Positions 23,157 to 32,237 of a DNA stretch of 40,280 bases are shown in pieces. Each line of letters opens with the position of its first letter. Positions within the stretch are counted from its first letter, which is position 1. The stretch is from Victivallales bacterium (lineage in GTDB: Bacteria; Verrucomicrobiota; Lentisphaeria; Victivallales; UBA1829), in contig JAEEQN010000030.1 in NCBI GenBank assembly GCA_016285345.1, positions 1 to 40,280 of the forward strand. Direction: 5' to 3'. The notes below the pieces were generated by a model. It saw nothing but the letters and a program-made list of their open reading frames with translations, did not search any database and was not told the DNA's origin. The translations under genes and the position numbers were made by a program.

Positions 23157-24478
23157 CCCGGTTCGTTGATTATTTCGGCAAAAAGCGCGCCGACGGGAAG
23201 GAAGCGCTGGAACTTCACGCGCAGGAGCTTGCGGGCGATGTCCGATTCGCTGCTCACGATCGTGCGGACGTAATTGCCGGACCAGCCGTCCCAGAGTTCC
23301 TTCTTGTTGCAGTTGGTCTCGATCAGGACGGCCCCGGTCGCGCCGACGAGGCTCTTCGCAAACGCCTGCGCGCATTCCTCCTTCAGCGCCTTGAGCTGTT
23401 CGATGCGGTCGGCGACCGCGGTCTTCTGCACCTTGTCCGGCATGTCGGCGGCCGGGGTGCCGGAACGCGGCGAATACGGGAAGACGTGGATGTTCGCGAA
23501 GTCCATCTTGCGAAGGAACGCGAGCGACTCTTCGAAGTCGGCGGCGGTCTCGCCGGGGAACCCGACGATGATGTCCGTGCCGAGGTGGAGATTCGGGATC
23601 GCCTCGCGGGCGTACGCGGCGTATTCGGCGAACTTCGCGGTGTCGCAATGGCGGTTCATGGCCTTCAGGATCTTATCGCATCCGCTCTGAAGAGGGAGAT
23701 GCAGGAATTCGCAGACCTTCGCCGCGTTGCGTTTCATGGCGTCGACAATGGGGAAGAGCTCGTCGCAGGGCTCGGTGGAACTCAGGCGGATGCGGAAGTC
23801 GCCGGGGATCTCGCACAGACGGTCGATCAGCTCCGGCATCCCGACCTTGCCCGCCTTGTAGTGGCAGGTGTTCACGCCGGTCAGCACGATCTCGTGGAAC
23901 CCGTCGTCGACCGCCTTCTTGAACTCGGCGGTGATCTCCTTCAGGTCGCGCGAACGCTCCGGGCCGCGCGCGGTCGGGACGATGCAGTACGAACAGCTGT
24001 TGTTGCAGCCCTCCTGCACCTTGATGAACGCGCGGGAACGGAACGGGAACACGCCCTGCGCCTGTTCGGCGAAGATGCCTTTCGCGAGCTTCGGGGCGGC
24101 GGGGACGTCGCGTTTTTCCAGCAGCGCGAGGTATTGGGGCAGGATCGTCTCAATATCCTTCTTCTGCTCGTTGGTGAGCACGAGGTCGATGTCCTGGTTC
24201 TGTTCCAGCTCGTCCTTGCTCACGTCCGCGGCGCAGCCGGTGAAGACGATGAACGACTGCGGGTTTTCCGCGCGGATCGAACGGAGCGCCTGTTTGCTTT
24301 TCTTGTAGGCCGTCTCGGTGACCGTGCAGGAGTTGACGAGGATGAGGTTCGGACTGCTGGATGCGTCCGGGGAAACGATCTGGAATCCGAGGCGGATCAG
24401 TCTGTCGTTCAGAAGCGCGCTGTCGGCCTGGTTGAGCCGGCAGCCAAGTGTTATGACCGCTGCTGTGATCGGTTTCAT
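23153..24478 (-). CDS. mtaB: MtaB-type tRNA methylthiotransferase
   Basis: A 441-residue radical-SAM enzyme that adds a methylthio group to t6A37 in tRNAs reading ANN codons. An N-terminal UPF0004 domain has TLGCRLNQADSALL, NSCTVTE and FTGCAADV (three cluster cysteines). The radical-SAM core has the CNNSCSYCIVPTARGPERSR motif and LHLPLQSGCDKILKAMNR. A C-terminal TRAM-like domain closes the protein. The NQ after the first Cys and the overall pattern favour MtaB over MiaB or RimO. The ATG at 24478 gives the correct N-terminus although its ribosome site is poor. It follows the proA terminator, and no clear promoter of its own was found. Confidence 0.88.
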   Translation of the reverse strand: MKPITAAVITLGCRLNQADSALLNDRLIRLGFQIVSPDASSSPNLILVNSCTVTETAYKKSKQALRSIRAENPQSFIVFTGCAADVSKDELEQNQDIDLVLTNEQKKDIETILPQYLALLEKRDVPAAPKLAKGIFAEQAQGVFPFRSRAFIKVQEGCNNSCSYCIVPTARGPERSRDLKEITAEFKKAVDDGFHEIVLTGVNTCHYKAGKVGMPELIDRLCEIPGDFRIRLSSTEPCDELFPIVDAMKRNAAKVCEFLHLPLQSGCDKILKAMNRHCDTAKFAEYAAYAREAIPNLHLGTDIIVGFPGETAADFEESLAFLRKMDFANIHVFPYSPRSGTPAADMPDKVQKTAVADRIEQLKALKEECAQAFAKSLVGATGAVLIETNCNKKELWDGWSGNYVRTIVSSESDIARKLLRVKFQRFLPVGALFAEIINEPG

Positions 24479-24505
24479 GTTCTGTCGCTGTGAGTGAATT
24501 GCAGT

Positions 24506-24536
24506 AAAAAAGCCCTGCCGGGGTGTGCGCCCCGGC
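24506..24536 (-). terminator. Intrinsic terminator of proA
   Basis: On the minus strand a perfect 7-bp stem GCCGGGG/CCCCGGC (24517-24536, 6-nt loop), then AGGGC and six T (24506-24511). Confidence 0.85.
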
Positions 24537-24563
24537 GGTTTGAGCGGATTGCGAGGGTTCGGA

Positions 24564-25850
24564 TCAGGAACGGATCTGGCCCGTGCCGTAGATCTTGTAC
24601 TTGTAGGAAGTGAGCTCGACCAGCCCCATCGGGCCGCGCGCGTGGAATTTGTCCGTGCTGATGCCCATTTCCGCGCCCATGCCGAACTCGCCGCCATCAG
24701 TGAACCGCGTGGAGGCGTTCCAGTACACGGCCGCGGAGTCGACGTTGTCCAGGAAGAACTGCGCGTTCGCCTCGTCGGTCGTGAGGATGCTGTCGCTGTG
24801 GCCGGAACCGTAGCGGTTGATGTGGTCGACGGCTTTCTTCACGCCGTCCACGATACCGACCGTGACGTCGAGCGATCCGTATTCCTTCGGCCAGTCCTCC
24901 TCGGTGGCGGGAACGACCGCGACGGGCGCGGCGAGCTTCATGAACGCTTCGTCGCCGTGCATGGTCACGCCGAGCTGCGCGAGTTTCGCGGCGAGTTTCG
25001 GGGCGAATTCGGGCGCGATCGAAGCGTCGATGAGGATGGTCTCCAGCGCGTTGCAGACGCTCGGACGCTGGCACTTGGCGTTTTCGATGATCGTGAGCGC
25101 CCGGTCCTGGTCGCAGACATGGTCCACGAAGATGTGGCACACGCCCTTGTAATGCTTGATGACGGGCATCGTGGCCTGTTCGACCACGGCGCGGATCAGA
25201 CGTTCGCCGCCGCGCGGGATGACCATGTTGATGCAGTCGTTCATCTTCAGCATGGCGGAGACGGCGGCGTGTCCCTTGAACGGCACGAGCTGGAGCGCGC
25301 CCTCGGGCATGCCGGCGGCGACGCCCGCGTCGGAGATGCACTTCGCGAAGGCAGAGTTCGAACGGAACGCCTCGCCACCGCCGCGCAGGATGACCGCGTT
25401 GCCGGATTTGATGCAGAGTCCGGCGGCATCGACCGTCACGTTCGGGCGGGATTCGTAGATGATCGCGATCACGCCGATCGGCACGGAGACCTTGTCGATG
25501 CGGAGGCCGTTCGGGCGCGTGACGCTGGAGAGGATGCGGCCGACCGGATCGTCGAGCCCGGCCACATGGCGCAGGGCGTCCGCCACGTCCTTGACGCGTT
25601 TCGGCGTCAGGGTGAGGCGTTCCAGTTTCGGCGCGTCCAGGCCATTCTGCTTGGCTTCGGCCAAGTCTTCGGCGTTGGCGGCCAGAATGACGTCCGTGTC
25701 GCGTTCGAGCGCATCGGCCATCGCGTGCAGCCAGCGCGAACGGCTGGCGGAATCGGAGACGGCGAGCGCACGGGAGGCGCGGAGGGCGCGGAGCCCGAGT
25801 TCGTGCATCGCTTCCCGCATGTCGGCTTCGTTGTTTGTTTCGCAGATCAT
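24564..25850 (-). CDS. proA: Gamma-glutamyl phosphate reductase
   Basis: A 428-residue NADPH-dependent enzyme of proline synthesis that turns gamma-glutamyl phosphate into glutamate semialdehyde. Aldehyde-dehydrogenase-fold blocks are clear: VPIGVIAIIYESRPNVTVDA, KSGNAVILRGGGEA, MVIPRGGERLI, the active-site Cys266 in RPSVCNALETILID, YGSGHSDSILT and TRFTDGGEFGMGAEMGIST. The length is standard. proB is not adjacent. The ATG at 25850 has AAGG upstream; a second in-frame ATG ten codons later is possible. A promoter lies about 105 bp upstream and the terminator follows. Confidence 0.96.
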   Translation of the reverse strand: MICETNNEADMREAMHELGLRALRASRALAVSDSASRSRWLHAMADALERDTDVILAANAEDLAEAKQNGLDAPKLERLTLTPKRVKDVADALRHVAGLDDPVGRILSSVTRPNGLRIDKVSVPIGVIAIIYESRPNVTVDAAGLCIKSGNAVILRGGGEAFRSNSAFAKCISDAGVAAGMPEGALQLVPFKGHAAVSAMLKMNDCINMVIPRGGERLIRAVVEQATMPVIKHYKGVCHIFVDHVCDQDRALTIIENAKCQRPSVCNALETILIDASIAPEFAPKLAAKLAQLGVTMHGDEAFMKLAAPVAVVPATEEDWPKEYGSLDVTVGIVDGVKKAVDHINRYGSGHSDSILTTDEANAQFFLDNVDSAAVYWNASTRFTDGGEFGMGAEMGISTDKFHARGPMGLVELTSYKYKIYGTGQIRS

Positions 25851-25954
25851 CTGATAACCTTGAGGTTTGGTGCGCCGGACGCGGCTGTGTGCGGCATGTT
25901 TTCCGGCGCGACGGCCCCGCGGCGCGGGACCCCGTGTGAAAGAATGTGCATTAT

Positions 25955-25982
25955 AAAATACTTATCCTTGCCGGATTTGCAA
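25955..25982 (-). promoter_or_regulatory. Promoter of proA
   Basis: On the minus strand TTGCAA (25977-25982), a 16-bp spacer and TATTTT (25955-25960). A perfect TATAAT overlaps just downstream (25950-25955). The leader contains a GC-rich CCCGC/GCGGG hairpin. Confidence 0.5.
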
Positions 25983-25998
25983 ATCAAAACATGAAAAA

Positions 25999-27858
25999 TT
26001 ACGCGTTTTTCCCCTGAAACGACAGCATCAGCAGGGAAAACAGCAGGTAGGAACGGTCTTTTCCGCCGGTCTGATGTTCGGCAAGAAGGCGCTCCAGCGC
26101 AGTGCGGTCGAACATCGGCCAATGTTTCGGCAGTTCGTCCAGCAGGGCGGTCCGCAGCTGGTCGTGCCAGACCGTGCGGAACCATGCCGCCACCGGTACG
26201 CCGAATCCGCGTTTGCGGCGCAACGCGAGGCCCGGCGGAAGTTCCCTTGCGAATGTGTCGCCAAGAATGCGTTTCCGGCGGTTTCCATGGATCTTGAACT
26301 CCACGGGGAGGGAACGCGCGAACTTGGAGACCTTCGGGTCCAGGAACGGATTTCGCACCTCGAGCGAGGCCGCCATGGAGCAGACGTCGACCTTCGTCAG
26401 GACATCGCCCAGCAGATAGCGGTGCAGGTCGTCCTCCATCAGCGACGTTATGAGCTCGGTGGCTTCCGGCAAATCGCGCTTGGTGTTCAGACAAGAACGG
26501 AGATCAGGCGCGATCATGCCGATGGAATCCGCCGCGAAATGCGACATCAGCGCGTCATAGCGCGCGCCTGTGCCGGAGACCGCGCCAAGGCGCAGGAAAC
26601 GTTTCAGGCGTCCGGCTTTGCTGCGTTCCCCCGAATCCGGCAGACATGCCGCCGCGGCGCTCCAGAGGAAGCCCGGCGTGAACGCACGCAGGTTTTGGAG
26701 AATGTGCATCGCGCGGTAGCGTTCGTATCCGCCGAACAGTTCGTCCGCACCGTCTCCGCTCAGTGCCACAGTCACGTGTTCACGCGCGAAAGCCGCCAGG
26801 AAATACGATGGCAGCATGGACGCGTCCGCGTAGGGTTCGCCGAATTCGGCGGCGAGTTTAGGCAGCAGATCGAAGTCCTGCGGCTGGACGGTCCTGATAT
26901 GGTGATGCAGTCCGTGCGGGGCAAATTTCGCGAGATGAGCCGCTGTGGCCTTGCAGTCGGCGCTTTCGTCGTAGCGGGGATCGTCGAACCCGATGGAGAA
27001 ACACTCCAACGGGGCGATCGAATGTTTTGCGGCGAGGAGAGCCACGATGGCGGAGTCCAGCCCGCCGGACAGGAAGACGCCCAGCGGCACATCGGCGATC
27101 AGACGGCGTTTTACGGCCCCGGAAAGCAGAGTTCGCACACGTTCGCAGGCGTCCTCATAGGACATCGTCTCCGGTTCGATTCTGATCTGCGCACCCCAGT
27201 CGATCTCCCGCATCGTACCGGTTTCCAGATGAAACTCGACCGCGGTCCCGGGACGCAGCTTTTTCACGTCCTCGCGGATCGTGGCGGGTGTGGGAATGTA
27301 CTGGAACGCCAGATATTCGGCGAGCGCCGAAAGCGAAATCTTTTCGGGACAGCCCGGACAAAGTGTCAGCGTCGAAAACCGGCTGGCGAATCCGAATTCT
27401 CCGGTCGGGAGGTGGAAATAATACAGCGGCTTCACGCCGTGGTAATCTCGCGCGATTAGGAGCGTTTTTTTCTCGGAATCATAAAAAGCGAATGCGAAGA
27501 AACCGTTGAGGCGGGGAAGGCAGTCCGCACCCTCGCGGATCAGAAGTTTCAGCAGGACTTCGGTGTCGGATTTCGTGCGGAAGACTTCACCCGCCTGTTC
27601 CAGTTCAGCGCGCAGTTCGCGGAAGTTGAATATCTCGCCATTGAAGACAAGCGTGTAGCGTCCGTCGCCGCCGGGCATGGGCTGCGCGCCGCCGTCGAGG
27701 TCGATCACGGAAAGACGTGTATGGGCAAGCCCGAGCGCACCGTCCAGATACGTTCCGTGCGCATCCGGTCCTCGCTGGCGCATCGTGCGGCACAGATTCT
27801 GCAGAAACGCCTCGTCGGGCGGAGATTGCGGATTGAAACAGCCTGCGATCCCGCACAT
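25999..27858 (-). CDS. asnB: Asparagine synthetase (glutamine-hydrolysing)
   Basis: A 619-residue enzyme with an N-terminal class II glutaminase domain (MCGIAGCF with Cys2 as nucleophile, RQRGPDAHG, NGEIFNFRELR) and a C-terminal AMP-forming synthetase (LSGGLDSAIVALLA, SIGFDDPRYDES, LSGDGADELFGGYERY). All key residues are present. The family also contains relatives acting in cell-envelope or peptidoglycan amidation, so plain asparagine synthesis is likely but not certain. It starts 3 nt after the stop of the GSCFA gene, with AAAGGGG inside that gene, and closes a four-gene unit. Confidence 0.93.
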   Translation of the reverse strand: MCGIAGCFNPQSPPDEAFLQNLCRTMRQRGPDAHGTYLDGALGLAHTRLSVIDLDGGAQPMPGGDGRYTLVFNGEIFNFRELRAELEQAGEVFRTKSDTEVLLKLLIREGADCLPRLNGFFAFAFYDSEKKTLLIARDYHGVKPLYYFHLPTGEFGFASRFSTLTLCPGCPEKISLSALAEYLAFQYIPTPATIREDVKKLRPGTAVEFHLETGTMREIDWGAQIRIEPETMSYEDACERVRTLLSGAVKRRLIADVPLGVFLSGGLDSAIVALLAAKHSIAPLECFSIGFDDPRYDESADCKATAAHLAKFAPHGLHHHIRTVQPQDFDLLPKLAAEFGEPYADASMLPSYFLAAFAREHVTVALSGDGADELFGGYERYRAMHILQNLRAFTPGFLWSAAAACLPDSGERSKAGRLKRFLRLGAVSGTGARYDALMSHFAADSIGMIAPDLRSCLNTKRDLPEATELITSLMEDDLHRYLLGDVLTKVDVCSMAASLEVRNPFLDPKVSKFARSLPVEFKIHGNRRKRILGDTFARELPPGLALRRKRGFGVPVAAWFRTVWHDQLRTALLDELPKHWPMFDRTALERLLAEHQTGGKDRSYLLFSLLMLSFQGKNA

Positions 27859-27861
27859 GGA

Positions 27862-28743
27862 TTATTCCCCTTTCTCCACAATCGGGATGTGCCGCGACTG
27901 ACGACGCCGGAGTTCCGCCGCCTCGTAGTCCGCCTTCGCACGCGGGATGAAGCACGCGTCGAGGAAACGTTCGAGGATGATCTTCCGCGCGAGCTCGGAC
28001 GGATGGAGCATGTCCTCGGCGTAGAACCGGTAGTCGCGCAGTTCGTCGTTCAGGATCTCGAACGCGGGGAAATACGCACAGCCGTCGACCCTGGCGCAGA
28101 CGTCCGCCGCAGCGGCACGCAGCCTCGCCTTGGAAAGCGAATTCGTGGTCAGGTCGCCCGGATTGTGCCGCACGGGCGACAGCGTGATGATGATCGGGCA
28201 TTTGGCGTTGTACGAACGAATGATCTCGCAGGCGTTGCGCATGGCGGCACGGCAGGTGTCGTAGGATAGCACAGATTGCTCGAATTCGTTTCCCGGCGCT
28301 TTGTGGCAGTTCGCGACCACGAGACGTTCCGGCATGTGCCTGTAGACGACCGCGGTCGACACGGTCATGAGGAAGAAATCGGCCTTTTTGAGCACGCGGC
28401 GGAACCGTTTCGCGGATTCGTTGGCGTTCGCGGCCCCCTCGGCGGCGCTTGCGGCGGAGAACGCCCCGTGATGCCGCCACGAATGCCACAGCCCGTTCAG
28501 CTCGAAAAAATCGCTTTCCGTGTAGCCGCATTCCAGCCGCTGGAGCGCGTCGTTGATGGAGTACGGATTGTACAGGATACCGTTCGGATTGATCATGCCG
28601 CGCATGCCGCTGTCGAGCAGGGTCAGGGCGAGATCCTGCGCGAAGCACGACCCGATGGCGGCGAGCGTGCCCTGCGCCCGGATCTTCGGGAACGGGAAGG
28701 CGTAGTTGACCGGGGTGTACGGGATGGAGCAGGATGTGTTCAT
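27862..28743 (-). CDS. GSCFA-domain protein (SGNH-hydrolase-like)
   Basis: A 293-residue protein of the GSCFA family. The name motif GSCFAQDLALTLL is near residue 31, NPNGILYNPYSI and FFLMTVSTAVVY follow, and a C-terminal EDMLHPSELA could supply the Asp and His of an SGNH-type active site. The biochemical activity of this family is not established to my knowledge. No signal peptide, so it is probably cytoplasmic. It overlaps the recD2 stop by ATGA (GGAGG upstream) and is followed 3 nt later by asnB, suggesting a tight link with the amidotransferase. Confidence 0.88.
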   Translation of the reverse strand: MNTSCSIPYTPVNYAFPFPKIRAQGTLAAIGSCFAQDLALTLLDSGMRGMINPNGILYNPYSINDALQRLECGYTESDFFELNGLWHSWRHHGAFSAASAAEGAANANESAKRFRRVLKKADFFLMTVSTAVVYRHMPERLVVANCHKAPGNEFEQSVLSYDTCRAAMRNACEIIRSYNAKCPIIITLSPVRHNPGDLTTNSLSKARLRAAAADVCARVDGCAYFPAFEILNDELRDYRFYAEDMLHPSELARKIILERFLDACFIPRAKADYEAAELRRRQSRHIPIVEKGE

Positions 28744-30944
28744 GTGAGCGGGCCTCCGGTGATGAGTTTTTCGAGCAGGAGCGAGTAGCGCGGCTCGCGG
28801 ACGGCGTTTCGCACGGCCATGGAGACGGCCTTGCGCGAGCCGACCAGGACCATGAGGCGTTTTGCACGCGTGATGCCGGTGTAGAGCAGGTTGCGCTGGA
28901 GCATCATGTAGTGCTGGGACAGGATCGGCATGACGACGGCGGGGAACTCGCACCCCTGGGATTTGTGGACGGTGACGGCGTAGGCGGGCACGATCTGCTC
29001 CGCCTCCTCGAAACGGTATTCGACCATGGGGCCGGATTCGTACCGCACCTGGAACGATTCGTTCTGGAAGTCGATGCGCCCGAGGAAGCCCATGTCTCCG
29101 TTGAACACGTTCTTGTCGTAGTTGTTCACGATCTGCATGACCTTGTCGCCGGTCTTGAAGAGGCGGCCGAGCGAACGGAACACGAACTTCTTCTCCGGGT
29201 TCAGCTTCTCCTGAAGCAGTTCGTTCATCGCCTGCGTGCCGACCGCGCCGCGGTTCATCGGGCACAGCAGCTGGACGTCGCGAATGGGGTCAAGGCCGAA
29301 CCGGCGCGGGATGCGGTCGGTGATCATGCGCTCGATCACGTCGGCGGCGTCCTCCGGGTCGTCCTTCTCGATCCAGTAGAAATCCGCCTGCGCGTCCTTC
29401 GCGCGGCGGGGCAGGCGCGGCACGACGCCATTGTTCACGTCGTGGGCGGCGTGGATGATACCGCTGCCGTCGCCCTGACGGAAGATCTGCGTGAGGCGGG
29501 AGACGGGACAGACGCCCGACGCGATGAGGTCGTTCAGGACGTTGCCGGGGCCGACGGACGGCAGCTGGTCGGGGTCGCCCACGATCACGACGGACGCCCC
29601 CGGCTTCACCGCGCGGAAAAACGCCAGCGCGAGCAGGATGTCGAGCATGGACGTCTCGTCGAGCACATACAGGTCATAGGGTAGCTGGTTGCCGCGCCCG
29701 AACACGAACTTGCGGGTGGCGGGGTCCCATTTGAGCAGGCGGTGAAGCGTAAACGAGGTCAGTCCGGTGGCTTCGGTCATGCGTTTTGCCGCGCGTCCGG
29801 TCGGGGCCGCCAGCGCGATGGAGAGATGGGACAGCTTCGAACGGCGGACGATCTCCGAGACGACCGTGGTCTTGCCTACGCCGGGTCCGCCCGTGATGAT
29901 CGTGACCGGCGACTGGGAGACGCGGTCGACGGCGAGGAGCTGTTCCGTGCTGAATTTCGAGTTCGGCGGGGCGGGAATCTGCGCAAGCTTCATCCCGGCA
30001 TAGCGCTCGCGCGACTGGAGGAAGCGGATGAGGAAGGGCAGTTCGTCCTCGCAGCGGAGGAGCCCCGGCTCGTAGATCATCACGTCGCCCTCGTGCGAGA
30101 CACAGGACGCCGCGCGCTTCGTTTCAAGCGCTTTTTCGATGGCGGTGCCCGCGTCGGCCTCGTCCACGTCCAGCAGTTCCGCCAGGAATTTGATGAAGAC
30201 GGCCTGCGGCATGCAGACGTGCCCCGCCTGACGCGCCTGCAGGAGCCCGTAGGTCACGCCCGCGGTCATACGTCTCACATCGTTGCGTCCGATGCCGAGC
30301 TGACGCGCGATCTTGTCGGCGTAGGTAAACCCGATGCCCTTGATGTCGGCGGCGAGCTGGTACGGATTATTGCGGATGACCTCGGGCGCTTCATTGCCGT
30401 ACTTGTCGTAAATGCGGACGAACCAGGCGGGATTGATGCCGAGTCCCTGAAGGTAAATCTGGCTTTCGCGGCGGTCGGAATTCTCCTTCCACGCCTTGCG
30501 GATCGCCTCGATGCGCTTCCTGCCGAGGCCGGGGACCTCCTTCAGGCGGCGCGACTGCTGGTTCAGCACGTTCAGCGTGTCCGTGCCGAACGTGTCGACG
30601 ATGGCCTTGGCGTATTTCTCGCCGATGCCCTTCACGACGCCGCTGGAAAGATACTTGATGAGGCCGTCGCGGGTGGCCGGGAGCGAGAAGACGCACGAGC
30701 TCACGCGGAACTGACGTCCGTGATCCTTGTGCATCTCCCACTTGCCGGAGAGCTGAACCGTCTGGCCGGGAGAAAGCCCCGGCACGGTCCCGACCGCCGT
30801 ATGCACGGCGCCCTGGGGATCCCGCAGGCGGAACACGGTGTACGAGGCGTCCTCGCTTTCGTACACGACGTGCTCCACTTCTCCGTTGAGCTTATGCTCG
30901 GCGAGAGAGGCGTTCCCGGATTCGGTGCCGTATTCGTCCGTCAT
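28740..30944 (-). CDS. recD2: RecD2-type ATP-dependent DNA helicase
   Basis: A 734-residue SF1B 5'-3' helicase of the RecD2/TraA-like class, acting in DNA repair without RecBC. The N-terminal OB-like part (1-95) is followed by helix-hairpin-helix segments (VPGLGRKRIEAIRKAW, IKGIGFTYADKIA), then Walker A GGPGVGKTT (352-360), ALAAPTGRAAKRM, YVLDETSMLD (motif II), VIVGDPDQLPSVGPG (motif III) and AYAVTVHKSQGCEF plus LLYTGITRAK (motifs V/VI). Length fits RecD2. It lies 37 nt after purH with no terminator between. The ribosome site is weak. Confidence 0.95.
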   Translation of the reverse strand: MTDEYGTESGNASLAEHKLNGEVEHVVYESEDASYTVFRLRDPQGAVHTAVGTVPGLSPGQTVQLSGKWEMHKDHGRQFRVSSCVFSLPATRDGLIKYLSSGVVKGIGEKYAKAIVDTFGTDTLNVLNQQSRRLKEVPGLGRKRIEAIRKAWKENSDRRESQIYLQGLGINPAWFVRIYDKYGNEAPEVIRNNPYQLAADIKGIGFTYADKIARQLGIGRNDVRRMTAGVTYGLLQARQAGHVCMPQAVFIKFLAELLDVDEADAGTAIEKALETKRAASCVSHEGDVMIYEPGLLRCEDELPFLIRFLQSRERYAGMKLAQIPAPPNSKFSTEQLLAVDRVSQSPVTIITGGPGVGKTTVVSEIVRRSKLSHLSIALAAPTGRAAKRMTEATGLTSFTLHRLLKWDPATRKFVFGRGNQLPYDLYVLDETSMLDILLALAFFRAVKPGASVVIVGDPDQLPSVGPGNVLNDLIASGVCPVSRLTQIFRQGDGSGIIHAAHDVNNGVVPRLPRRAKDAQADFYWIEKDDPEDAADVIERMITDRIPRRFGLDPIRDVQLLCPMNRGAVGTQAMNELLQEKLNPEKKFVFRSLGRLFKTGDKVMQIVNNYDKNVFNGDMGFLGRIDFQNESFQVRYESGPMVEYRFEEAEQIVPAYAVTVHKSQGCEFPAVVMPILSQHYMMLQRNLLYTGITRAKRLMVLVGSRKAVSMAVRNAVREPRYSLLLEKLITGGPLT

Positions 30945-30981
30945 GACCGCCCGCGGGTTTTGAGCTTATGACGCAATCAGA

Positions 30982-32094
30982 TCAGTGATGCGAGAAGATG
31001 CGTTCCGGCGCATGGCGCAGCGCCACGCCGAGTTCGTTCGCGCGCTTCACCACGTCGGCGTCCTTCAGGGAGCCCGCAGGGGAGACGACCGCGCGGATGC
31101 CTGCTGCGGCGGCGACTTCGAGGGCGTCCGGGAACGGGAAGAAGCCGTCGCTGGACATGGCGGCTCCGTCGAGCGTGACGTCGCCTGTGAATTTCTGCTT
31201 GAACTTCTCGATGGCCTGCTCGACCGCGCCAACGCGGTCCTGTTCGCCGGTGCCCACGGAGAGCGTCTGGCCGTTCTTCATGATCACGACGCCGTTCGAG
31301 CGCACGGAGATGTTGATGTACCACGCCGCGAGCAGATCCTTCGCCTGCTGGTCGGTCGGCTCCACGGTGGAGACCTGCGCGCCGCATGCCTTGTTCTCGC
31401 CGGTGGCGGCGGGGAGGTCGGCGAAGGAGCGGACGTGCGTGAGGAGCGGGGCGGCGACCACGAGCGAACCGTCGGCGAGGACCTTGATGGTGTTGACGGC
31501 GGGGTCGCCGACGAACTTGGGCAGGGTGTCGAGCGCGCCGCACTTGAGCACGCGGAGCTGCTTGTTGACCTTGTAGGTCACGCTGTCGTTGAAGACTTCG
31601 AGCGCGTCGGCGTCGAAATCGGGCGCGACGACGCATTCGGCGAAGAGCTCCATGATGGCCGCCGCGGTGTCCTTGTCGACCTTGCGGTTGAACGCGATCA
31701 CGCTGCCGAACGCCGCGCGGGCGTCGCAGTCGCGCGCCTTGATGAAGACCTGGCGGAGCGTTTCGCCGGGGAGGCCGACGGCCGCGCCGCTCGGGTTCAC
31801 GTGCTTCATCACGGCGCACGCGGGCTCCGCGAAATACTTCACGATATTCAGCGCGCCGGAGATGTCCTCCAGGTTGGTCTGGGAAAGGCCGTTCTTGCCG
31901 GTCTTCAGCACTTCGAGGCCCATGATCGCGCCGTGTTCGTCGGCGGGACGGTAGAACGCCGCGGGCTGGTGCGGGTTGGTGCCGTAGCGGAGGTCGTCCT
32001 TTTTGACGTAGCGGCGTCCGCAGACGACGATTTCATCGGGGAAATCCCCGATATTGGCGGTAAGATAGGTGTTTCTGTCGATCTTTCCAGACAT
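30982..32094 (-). CDS. purH: Stand-alone AICAR transformylase (PurH without IMP cyclohydrolase domain)
   Basis: A 370-residue protein that matches only the C-terminal formyltransferase half of PurH, which adds a formyl group to AICAR near the end of purine synthesis. Landmarks are LRYGTNPHQPAAFYR near residue 36, VMKHVNPSGAAVG, DARAAFGSVIAFNR, NGVVIMKNGQTLSVGTGEQDR, SSDGFFPFPDALE and a closing PERIFSHH. The usual N-terminal IMP cyclohydrolase (MGS-like) domain of about 200 residues is absent, and there is no room for it upstream. That step must be encoded elsewhere. The ATG at 32094 has GGAG upstream. First gene of the purH-recD2-GSCFA-asnB unit. Confidence 0.93.
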   Translation of the reverse strand: MSGKIDRNTYLTANIGDFPDEIVVCGRRYVKKDDLRYGTNPHQPAAFYRPADEHGAIMGLEVLKTGKNGLSQTNLEDISGALNIVKYFAEPACAVMKHVNPSGAAVGLPGETLRQVFIKARDCDARAAFGSVIAFNRKVDKDTAAAIMELFAECVVAPDFDADALEVFNDSVTYKVNKQLRVLKCGALDTLPKFVGDPAVNTIKVLADGSLVVAAPLLTHVRSFADLPAATGENKACGAQVSTVEPTDQQAKDLLAAWYINISVRSNGVVIMKNGQTLSVGTGEQDRVGAVEQAIEKFKQKFTGDVTLDGAAMSSDGFFPFPDALEVAAAAGIRAVVSPAGSLKDADVVKRANELGVALRHAPERIFSHH

Positions 32095-32110
32095 TTTTTC
32101 GACTCCGGCT

Positions 32111-32138
32111 TTGAAAGGTTGGAATTTTGTGGTATCTT
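32111..32138 (+). promoter_or_regulatory. Promoter of the tmk-holB-trmO-ispH unit
   Basis: TTGAAA (32111-32116), a 16-bp spacer and TATCTT (32133-32138) with TGG before it. The leader is about 90 nt. Confidence 0.65.
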
Positions 32139-32163
32139 AATAAAGAAAAAACGCGATATTCAA
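32134..32163 (-). promoter_or_regulatory. Possible divergent promoter of purH
   Basis: On the minus strand TTGAAT (32158-32163), an 18-bp spacer and TAAGAT (32134-32139), overlapping the tmk -10 box. If both are real, the two units would compete for polymerase. Confidence 0.35.
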
Positions 32164-32237
32164 TTTACATTCAAGCGGGCAATATCGCAAATCACATTCG
32201 CAAAAATTCTTCGATTTTATTTGGACCTGACCTGAAA

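Noticed and set aside
20667-26000. Long plus-strand frames opposite the solute-binding protein, mtaB and proA genes
   Set aside because: Antisense shadows of recognisable minus-strand genes.
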